In this document: positions 1 to 8,800 of the stretch, one piece after another
Layout of the letters: every line of letters begins with the position of its first letter
Position numbering within the stretch: position 1 is the first letter of the stretch
NCBI GenBank assembly: GCA_029266035.1
Contig: JAJUFH010000029.1
Span: 1 to 37,078, forward strand
Length of the DNA stretch: 37,078 nucleotides
Reading direction: 5' to 3'
Source: Sinomicrobium sp.
GTDB lineage: Bacteria; Bacteroidota; Bacteroidia; Flavobacteriales; Flavobacteriaceae
Made by a program: the position numbers and the translations under genes
The notes under the pieces: generated by a model
The model's input: only the letters and a program-made list of their open reading frames with translations
What the model was told of the DNA's origin: nothing
Database searches by the model: none

Positions 1-3000
1 CACTATCCGCAGTTGTGAATTGCTTTCAAAAATTTGTAGATTTACAGGGATTCGTTCCAACTCAAAAGAAAGTTACGCCGCTAGAGAAGCTGTTGTGAAT
101 TGCTTTCAAAAATTTGTAGATTTACAGGGATTCGTTCCAACAGTTCATGTTGTAAAAATACGATGAAATGTGTTGTGAATTGCTTTCAAAAATTTGTAGA
201 TTTACAGGGATTCGTTCCAACTTCCTTAACCGCCAAACCTTCCTGGTATATGTTGTGAATTGCTTTCAAAAATTTGTAGATTTACAGGGATTCGTTCCAA
301 CATGGCAGGATTACGTCCTTCCAGCCAGGGCGTTGTGAATTGCTTTCAAAAATTTGTAGATTTACAGGGATTCGTTCCAACAGTTCAATGTTTATGTCCT
401 CAAAACTATCCGTTGTGAATTGCTTTCAAAAATTTGTAGATTTACAGGGATTCGTTCCAACTTCCAATTGAATTTCATGATAATTAAATTAGTTGTGAAT
501 TGCTTTCAAAAATTTGTAGATTTACAGGGATTCGTTCCAACTAACTCAGGGTGGTATACACCAGTTGCTGTGTTGTGAATTGCTTTCAAAAATTTGTAGA
601 TTTACAGGGATTCGTTCCAACTTCCAAGGGCAAAATAGTATTAGTTATGGTGTTGTGAATTGCTTTCAAAAATTTGTAGATTTACAGGGATTCGTTCCAA
701 CGAAAACAATATCATCGTCAAAAGAAACTCAGTTGTGAATTGCTTTCAAAAATTTGTAGATTTACAGGGATTCGTTCCAACTGTCATGAACATATCTTTG
801 TTCTCCTCTGTGTTGTGAATTGCTTTCAAAAATTTGTAGATTTACAGGGATTCGTTCCAACCCAGGGCAACACAATCATTAATTGCCCCGGGTTGTGAAT
901 TGCTTTCAAAAATTTGTAGATTTACAGGGATTCGTTCCAACCCAAAAAAATAAGAACATGTGCTTATATCCGTTGTGAATTGCTTTCAAAAATTTGTAGA
1001 TTTACAGGGATTCGTTCCAACTTATGGGCATTATAAGTATAACACCACGGGGTTGTGAATTGCTTTCAAAAATTTGTAGATTTACAGGGATTCGTTCCAA
1101 CAAATGTATGGAATGTAAGAAGAAGAAAGCAGTTGTGAATTGCTTTCAAAAATTTGTAGATTTACAGGGATTCGTTCCAACTCGTCACCCTGACTTTCAA
1201 TGAGGAATCTCGTTGTGAATTGCTTTCAAAAATTTGTAGATTTACAGGGATTCGTTCCAACGCGGTAAAGAATCATGTGCAGACACTACACGTTGTGAAT
1301 TGCTTTCAAAAATTTGTAGATTTACAGGGATTCGTTCCAACTTGAGAAAGCAATAAAAAAGTTTATCGATAGTTGTGAATTGCTTTCAAAAATTTGTAGA
1401 TTTACAGGGATTCGTTCCAACAATATGTTAACAAAACAGACGAAAAACACAGTTGTGAATTGCTTTCAAAAATTTGTAGATTTACAGGGATTCGTTCCAA
1501 CTCGTTCCAAACTGTAGGTAAACAACCGGCAGTTGTGAATTGCTTTCAAAAATTTGTAGATTTACAGGGATTCGTTCCAACACGGTTGTACAATGCTGCG
1601 TTGCACATGAAGTTGTGAATTGCTTTCAAAAATTTGTAGATTTACAGGGATTCGTTCCAACAAAAAGAATAGTAACGTGGGCGGAAAATCCGTTGTGAAT
1701 TGCTTTCAAAAATTTGTAGATTTACAGGGATTCGTTCCAACATAGGTGCCATTCGCATCAATGTTTCCGTCGTTGTGAATTGCTTTCAAAAATTTGTAGA
1801 TTTACAGGGATTCGTTCCAACTTTAAAATTTCTCTAATTGTAATTGTAATTGTTGTGAATTGCTTTCAAAAATTTGTAGATTTACAGGGATTCGTTCCAA
1901 CGGGCATCATTCCGCTGTCGCTCCATTAAGAGTTGTGAATTGCTTTCAAAAATTTGTAGATTTACAGGGATTCGTTCCAACCGGAAGACTTCACATCAAA
2001 TATTGGCTATAGTTGTGAATTGCTTTCAAAAATTTGTAGATTTACAGGGATTCGTTCCAACATTATCACTAACAAGGGCATTAACATCGGTGTTGTGAAT
2101 TGCTTTCAAAAATTTGTAGATTTACAGGGATTCGTTCCAACTCAACAGCATTCTTCTTAAAGTACTCCCATGTTGTGAATTGCTTTCAAAAATTTGTAGA
2201 TTTACAGGGATTCGTTCCAACACTATATGACAGCGGTAGATGAGAACTTCGGTTGTGAATTGCTTTCAAAAATTTGTAGATTTACAGGGATTCGTTCCAA
2301 CCATCTTAAGATGCTCCATTTCTTCTTTACCGTTGTGAATTGCTTTCAAAAATTTGTAGATTTACAGGGATTCGTTCCAACGTACAAAGAAGTGCAGGAA
2401 AACAACCTGCCGTTGTGAATTGCTTTCAAAAATTTGTAGATTTACAGGGATTCGTTCCAACAAGCGACCAACAAAGCTCTAACGTGGAAATGTTGTGAAT
2501 TGCTTTCAAAAATTTGTAGATTTACAGGGATTCGTTCCAACGGCAGCCACCTCTTCAGAACTCAGAGCAAGGTTGTGAATTGCTTTCAAAAATTTGTAGA
2601 TTTACAGGGATTCGTTCCAACATAATTCTACGACTACAAAACCAAATCTTGGTTGTGAATTGCTTTCAAAAATTTGTAGATTTACAGGGATTCGTTCCAA
2701 CCTCTCGGTACTGAATGCCTTTAGCGGTTAAGTTGTGAATTGCTTTCAAAAATTTGTAGATTTACAGGGATTCGTTCCAACACGAAGAAACAGTATATTT
2801 TCTGACGATGGGTTGTGAATTGCTTTCAAAAATTTGTAGATTTACAGGGATTCGTTCCAACTAATTCTACGACTACAAAACCAAATCTTGTGTTGTGAAT
2901 TGCTTTCAAAAATTTGTAGATTTACAGGGATTCGTTCCAACAGAATTTCCATTGAAGAATATTGATGATATGTTGTGAATTGCTTTCAAAAATTTGTAGA

Positions 3001-3821
3001 TTTACAGGGATTCGTTCCAACGAAGGCGCATTAATAAACTATAATCAATATGTTGTGAATTGCTTTCAAAAATTTGTAGATTTACAGGGATTCGTTCCAA
3101 CAATCAAAGCGAATGGCCTGTAGGAGACCAAGTTGTGAATTGCTTTCAAAAATTTGTAGATTTACAGGGATTCGTTCCAACAGCAAGAGTGAAAAAATTT
3201 GCTTCACAAAAGTTGTGAATTGCTTTCAAAAATTTGTAGATTTACAGGGATTCGTTCCAACCAATGGAACTTCAAGTACAAATCAAAAGCAGTTGTGAAT
3301 TGCTTTCAAAAATTTGTAGATTTACAGGGATTCGTTCCAACCCCCCCTGGTTAAATTTCTTTACCCCCGGTGTTGTGAATTGCTTTCAAAAATTTGTAGA
3401 TTTACAGGGATTCGTTCCAACAAAACTTATCAAAGTGACCTATTCAATAACGTTGTGAATTGCTTTCAAAAATTTGTAGATTTACAGGGATTCGTTCCAA
3501 CCATCCGCTGCAGAGCCAACAGACGGAAATATTTGTGAATTGATTTCAAAAATTTGTAGATTTACAGGGATTCTTTCCAACAGACGGTGAAGACGGTGTC
3601 AATGAAATCACGTTGTGAATTGCTTTCAAAAATTTGTAGATTTACAGGGATTCGTTCCAACGGTTCAGGACAATTATAAAATATAGTGAGAGTTGTGAAT
3701 TGCTTTCAAAAATTTGTAGATTTACAGGGATTCGTTCCAACACTGATATGATTCATGCCGGAGAATTACGGGTTGTGAATTGCTTTCAAAAATTTGTAGA
3801 TTTACAGGGATTCGTTCCAAC
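1..3821 (+). CRISPR. Type II-C CRISPR array, 48 repeats in window, left end cut off
   Basis: A 50-bp repeat (starts GTTGTGAATTGC, ends TTCGTTCCAAC) recurs every 80 bp from 12 to 3821, giving 48 repeats and 47 complete 30-bp spacers. Bases 1-11 are the tail of one more spacer, so the array continues to the left and its leader is not visible. All repeats look identical except the one at 3532. The strand is set by the tracrRNA at 10254-10346, whose anti-repeat is complementary to repeat positions 1-25, so crRNAs read left to right. The array therefore runs towards cas2 and ends 110 bp from it. The degenerate repeat lies near the 3822 end, which fits that being the old, leader-distal end. The spacers at 2622-2651 and 2862-2891 share 29 nt, shifted by one. 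The short open frames across the array are repeat artefacts, not genes. Confidence 0.99.
3532..3581 (+). repeat. Degenerate CRISPR repeat (45th of 48)
   Basis: This copy differs from the consensus at three places: repeat position 1 (G to T, base 3532), position 12 (C to A, base 3543) and position 43 (G to T, base 3574). Position 12 lies in the part that pairs with the tracrRNA anti-repeat (opposite G10269), so the crRNA-tracrRNA duplex would carry a mismatch. The three repeats after it match the consensus, so it is internal rather than terminal. Confidence 0.95.
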
Positions 3822-3871
3822 CTCATTTAAATCTCTTTGTTTATAAGGGGTTGGGCGCTGAGAACGAAATC

Positions 3872-3908
3872 AAAAAAAGCAGGTTGTTTTGCAATGACCT
3901 GCTTTTTT
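3872..3908. terminator. Bidirectional terminator between CRISPR array and cas2
   Basis: A perfect AGCAGGT / ACCTGCT stem (3878-3884 and 3897-3903) with a 12-nt loop is flanked by an A-run on the left and a T-run on the right. It is an intrinsic terminator on both strands. It can end array transcription coming from the left and cas operon transcription coming from the right, separating the two converging units. Confidence 0.85.
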
Positions 3909-3930
3909 GTTATCCATTTTTTTAATCCTG

Positions 3931-4281
<351 letters not shown>

Positions 4282-5172
4282 TTAGTACATCACCGGATAG
4301 CGAATAGTCCGCAATTCGCCGGTAATACATTTGTACAGTGAAGAGGTGGTGCTGCTTACCGCCACCATAAGGGGACGAAGTTTTTGCATAATCATCACAT
4401 CGCGGGTGGCGAGTTGAAGTAAATAGGCCTTGGCTTCTCTACTGAGTTTGTCATTACCCGGATGCTCTTCCATCCATTCGTATACCGCAAGATCAACATA
4501 AGGGCGGTAGGGTTCCATTATATCGTCGGCAAGACAATAGGCATTGTATTTATTTCGGTGAAAAATTCCCAAAGTTGGATTTAAACCGGAGCTTACCAAA
4601 GCCCTGGCTACAATGCTCCGCAACACTGCATATCCGAAATTCAGAAAATTATTTGGCATCTCCCCTTCTCTCTCCCGGGTAAAATTTTCAAATAACTGTT
4701 TCCAGTAATACTGCGCGGCAATGCCCTCCATATTAGTACTGTCGCCAGACCGCACTTGACCCATAAATTCGACCAAGGGTTGATGAGGCTTTCGGAGTTT
4801 TTTAAGCACCAACATCTGCTGGCTGATCTTGGCTTCTACGGTTTGCTTCCACAGCTGTTTTCGCAGGGGTTCGGAAACACTGATCTGTTGCTTTAGTCTT
4901 TCGGAGTGTTCTACGTGTCCACTCATAGGCAACATCATGGCAAATGGCAGGTGGTGGGCGTCGCAACTGATAACGGCCACATTGTTGCCTTGAAGGGCTA
5001 CGATAAGCTGGTGACTGATAGTTACCTGATAATTGTCTAACATCAATACAGCCATATCTTCAACCGGAACAGATCCCTTTTCTTCCTGACTCTCCGGATC
5101 GATAACCTTTAACTGCTTATCCTTAAATTTTAGATAGGCCGGATTGCCGATGTAGATAGTGCGTTTAATCAT
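4282..5172 (-). CDS. cas1: CRISPR-associated endonuclease Cas1 (type II)
   Basis: A 296-aa protein, the usual length for type II Cas1. The metal-binding residues are in place: Glu149 (STNMEG), His205 (GIFHRNKYN) and Asp217/Glu220 (ADDIMEPYRP). Cas1 is the integrase that cuts the first repeat and joins a new protospacer to it, together with Cas2 and, in type II, Cas9 for PAM choice. The gene follows the transposase gene by 25 bp and precedes cas2 by 12 bp. Hand-counted sequence lines give about 45-50% G+C, clearly higher than cas9 in the same operon. The ATG at 5172 gives the standard N-terminus (IKRTIYIGNPAYL). Confidence 0.97.
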   Translation of the reverse strand: MIKRTIYIGNPAYLKFKDKQLKVIDPESQEEKGSVPVEDMAVLMLDNYQVTISHQLIVALQGNNVAVISCDAHHLPFAMMLPMSGHVEHSERLKQQISVSEPLRKQLWKQTVEAKISQQMLVLKKLRKPHQPLVEFMGQVRSGDSTNMEGIAAQYYWKQLFENFTREREGEMPNNFLNFGYAVLRSIVARALVSSGLNPTLGIFHRNKYNAYCLADDIMEPYRPYVDLAVYEWMEEHPGNDKLSREAKAYLLQLATRDVMIMQKLRPLMVAVSSTTSSLYKCITGELRTIRYPVMY

Positions 5173-5197
5173 AATTAAAGGTGGTTTGGTTGGGTTG

Positions 5198-5821
5198 TTA
5201 TTCTTTATCGGGTTTACTTTTCTCCCATCTTATGGGATTGTTTACGATATATCGCGATATATGGTGATACGCCTCCTCGTTACGTATGATACGATCGTAG
5301 TAATTGCGCTGCCATATCTTAAAATCCGATTTTTTGATTTTTTCGGTTATATCGGTTGGGGCGGTTGGGGCGAATTGCAATTCGCCCTTACGGAGTTCCG
5401 GATCTGGGTATGGAGCGGATTCCTCTTCTTGATGGTAAATAAAATCCTTGATTCTTTTTATCGTCGCTATTTTATATCCCCTGACGATAGCGCCTATGGT
5501 ATGGGAGGGAGATTTGAACTTTCCAAGCTCTCCTCCCTCCTCTTTTCGCTCCAAAATTTCAACTATGCCATGAAGGTGATCGGGCATAACTATAAATTCG
5601 TGTAAAGCTACGTTCTGCCTCACCTTTATTGTGTGCAACCATTCCTCTTTTGCAATCTGTCCATAAGAATTTAAGACCATCTTTCCATTGTCAATTTCAC
5701 CAAATAAACACTCCCTTCCTCGAACACATAAGGTGATAAAATACAATCCCTGCTGTGCATAGTCATAGCCCTTAAGGCGTATGCTTTTACGACTATGAAT
5801 ATGGGGATTGGATTTGGACAT
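5198..5821 (-). CDS. REP-associated tyrosine transposase (RAYT, Y1/HUH family) inside the cas operon
   Basis: A 207-aa Y1-transposase-type protein related to IS200/IS605 TnpA. The HUH-type metal motif is His82-Leu-His84 in VMPDHLHGIVEI. A likely catalytic tyrosine is Tyr116 in IVRGYKIATIKRI, 32 residues later. The family C-terminal signature is also present (WQRNYYDRIIRNEE, then ISRYIVNNPIRW). Such enzymes nick single-stranded DNA at REP-like hairpins. No stop or frameshift is visible, so the protein may be active. The gene lies between cas9 (22-bp gap) and cas1 (25-bp gap) in the same direction and must be transcribed with them. Residues about 144-156 are encoded by a 20-bp perfect palindrome followed by a tandem 9-bp repeat, giving the low-complexity linker KGELQFAPTAPT. 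I saw no paired REP hairpins in the two short flanks. Confidence 0.9.
   Translation of the reverse strand: MSKSNPHIHSRKSIRLKGYDYAQQGLYFITLCVRGRECLFGEIDNGKMVLNSYGQIAKEEWLHTIKVRQNVALHEFIVMPDHLHGIVEILERKEEGGELGKFKSPSHTIGAIVRGYKIATIKRIKDFIYHQEEESAPYPDPELRKGELQFAPTAPTDITEKIKKSDFKIWQRNYYDRIIRNEEAYHHISRYIVNNPIRWEKSKPDKE
5368..5387. repeat. 20-bp perfect palindrome inside the transposase gene
   Basis: GGGCGAATTGCAATTCGCCC is its own reverse complement over all 20 bases. It is translated in frame as part of the linker between the catalytic core and the C-terminal helix of the RAYT protein. Directly beside it, CGGTTGGGG is repeated twice in tandem (5353-5370). It resembles the hairpin targets of this transposase family, but whether it occurs elsewhere in the genome cannot be seen here. 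Confidence 0.85.
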
Positions 5822-5843
5822 TTATCTTATTTTTGAGTAAAAT

Positions 5844-8800
5844 TTAATATTCTCCAACACTTACAATATCTCCAAGGTGATCTATGCGGACTTTAATAAT
5901 ATTATTCAAATTATTAGCACTTTGAATTACTTTATATGTAATCCCTTTTAGATTATTATTGACTTCAACGGTTGTTTCCAAATGATGTCTAAACCAAAAA
6001 CCGGAAAGCAAAGATCCAAACTTCTGTACCCTAAACAAATTAGGACTGATTTCCTTTTTATTTTTCGGGTCTAATAAATCTATTTCATTTGGATTGAATC
6101 CGGTATTTTCATTCGGGAAAACAAACATTTCGTTTTGTTTCATAGTGAATAAAAATTGCCAACCCAAATGTTGGTTATAGGTTTTATCAATAATTGGTAA
6201 ACCTTGATTGACTCTGATTACTGCTTCAAAGAACGAAACTACATTTTCCTGCAAGTTTCCTTTTTCATCTTTATAAACTGCAACGTGATGATTATTTCCG
6301 GTACTTACAAAATCGACAGGGATTTTATTTCCTTTTTCATCCAAGATTTCATTTCCTAAATGGTCTTTCTTGTAATGCAGAGATTCTGCGTTTTTCACAC
6401 CACTTATGGTTACACGTTTAACGGAAATTCCTTTGGCTTCGTTCAACCAAATCGGATTTTTGTCTAAATCGGAAAAAGCCTTTTTGGCATCATTATCGAA
6501 TTCTTTTAATCGATTTTTTAGTATTCTTTTTACGCCTTCATCTAAAACTTTATCGATTGATTTTTCATCCTTAAAGTTATCTGGATTAATATCTTTTCGA
6601 ATAGAATAATCTTCTTCCAACCAAACTAACTTCACTTTTTCAGGAACTTTAATGTTTTGCTCTAAACTGATATAAATCGGATTTTTGCTCAACGTATTTT
6701 TCCCACCAAATGCTTTTTTAGGATCGTTTCCATTTTCAGAAAGACGTTTTAATAATGCTTTTTTATAAGTTGGGTTCGCTACTTTTTCAATCGTTTCTAT
6801 ATCAAACTTAGTGCCTACCTTCTCTTCTTTACTTTCATAATAATGATATTTACCGTAAACCGTTTCTTTATGTAATTGTCCTCTTGGCGTTAAGACTTCT
6901 TGTGGTTTGTCTTTACCTGAAATCTTATTTTTATTTTTAGTAACTACTTTATTTTTCGCTTTGTGCGAAATCAGTATCTTTTCCAAATATTCTTTGGCAA
7001 CTTGACGGAAATTTGGAATAGGCTCTTTAAATACACGTTTTTTGTTTCCATCGCTATCAACCTTAGTCTCTGTTTCTACTTTCTCAATAGCAATAATATT
7101 ACCGTGCAACTTGTGATTTTCATTCTTTCGGGCATTTAGATAATTCAAATATTGGATGTGATTGTACTTAGTAAAAGCCACAGTCAAAGCATCCATAGCA
7201 TGATGGCGATGGTCGTTTCGCTTTGTCCAGTCTTTAATCACTTCTACTTTTTGTCCAAATTTACGTTCCTGCATTTCGGTCAAACCCAAAGCACGGTATT
7301 TTGGAAGATTTAATTCCTTCATCACATTAATCAATCCCCAATCATCTCTCAATCGGCCTGTAATACTACCCGAAGTTGAAACAACCGATTTGGTGATTTT
7401 AAACAACATTTCTTTTGCCTTTTTGGCAATGTATTGGCTTTCTCTTAAGTCACGTTCTATAAATCCATCGCCTATTTCCGATTCTTTTTTAAGTAATTTT
7501 TGGTATTTGGCTTTGGATATTCCTTCGCCTTTATTCTTTAAATTTAAATCATATAATGCTTTAATTCTCTCTTCATAATCCTTAGTATCACCATATTTAG
7601 AAGAAATATAATCATAAGCCGTTTGATTACCTTTTGCAAGATTTATTTTTCTATATACAATTGTTTTGTTGGAAAAACTGTCGTCAAACAATCTAGATTG
7701 CGGAATGATGTGCTCTATATCTACTTGCTTACTAAAAATAATTTCTCTCGGAATATATTCGTTCGTATATAAATCTTTATAACCGTTATTTTTTAACTCC
7801 TCATATAAACGATAACGGATGATATCGTTTCGAGTTGGATTTTTTATTCCAAATTCAGTCTGTAAAATTTTAAAAATCTTTTCGTGATTTGTTTTAGCCT
7901 TATTTATTCCTATAGTCATTTCTGCTCTTTCGGAAGCATTTTTCTTTAACTCCCTTGCAAGTTCTATTCGAATTTCATCGAATTTAAAGTTGGGATCTTC
8001 TTCTCTGTTTTTTTCTAATAACGAGTTGACCACATTCACCATCTGATTGAGAATTTTCTCCACCACTGGATTACGCAAGCTATTCTTTTTTAGCAACTCC
8101 AATTTATCATCTAACTGCCTGTTTTCTATCTCCTCTTTGGTTAGGGAATGTTTAGAATGACGGTAACCAGCTAACTCACAGGCAGTGCTATATTTATTTT
8201 CTTTAATAAACGGATAAACCTTTCTCATCGCTTTGGAAGAAAGATTTCCATAATCTTCCGATAAAGTAATATTTGCCAAAATTTGACTGTGCTCCTTTTT
8301 AAATCCAAATTTATCCGCTAATAACTCGTATAATTTATCATTACCACTTTGAGAATTATCACCTTCATAAGAATACAGTAAATGCCATAATTGATACGAT
8401 TTCTGTTGTTCAAAATCTTTCCCTTCTAATTCAGCATCAAAATCAAGAATTTCAGCATCTATATCCAATACTTTAAAAATATCCCGAATCATACCTTTTA
8501 TCTTATGAGCGGGAACTTTCAAGTGATCCAATTCAACTTCATCTTTATTGGATTTTACTTTCAGCAAATCCTTTACGTCATACCCTTCTATATCTACAAT
8601 TTTTAAATAAGCTTCATAAAGGGCTTTATTTGTCCGATTACCTTCTAATTCAGAATAATTGATTTCCCATTCACTAGGTTTATATCCTAATAATTCGATG
8701 ATTTTATTGGCTTTTAAATTTCCTTTGAGATTCAATTCATCGAATAAGATCTTCTTTGCCTCTAAATCAAGTTCAAATATTTCTTTTTCGTCGTCAAATA

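Noticed and set aside
2227-3458. Short plus-strand open frames in the CRISPR array (63, 61 and 64 codons)
   Set aside because: They contain the translated repeat (CELLSKICRFTGIRSN / VVNCFQKFVDLQGFVPT) over and over; they are artefacts of the 80-bp period.
1-3821. Self-targeting spacers against genes in this window
   Set aside because: Reading spacers against the visible genes by eye gave no match; a proper search of the full genome was not possible.
5247-5262. 16-bp palindrome ATATATCGCGATATAT in the transposase gene
   Set aside because: It encodes the conserved ISRYI of the family C-terminus, so codon use explains it better than a mobile palindrome.
5159-5605. 148-codon open frame on the plus strand opposite the transposase
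   Set aside because: Antisense to the well-supported RAYT gene, with no family resemblance of its own.
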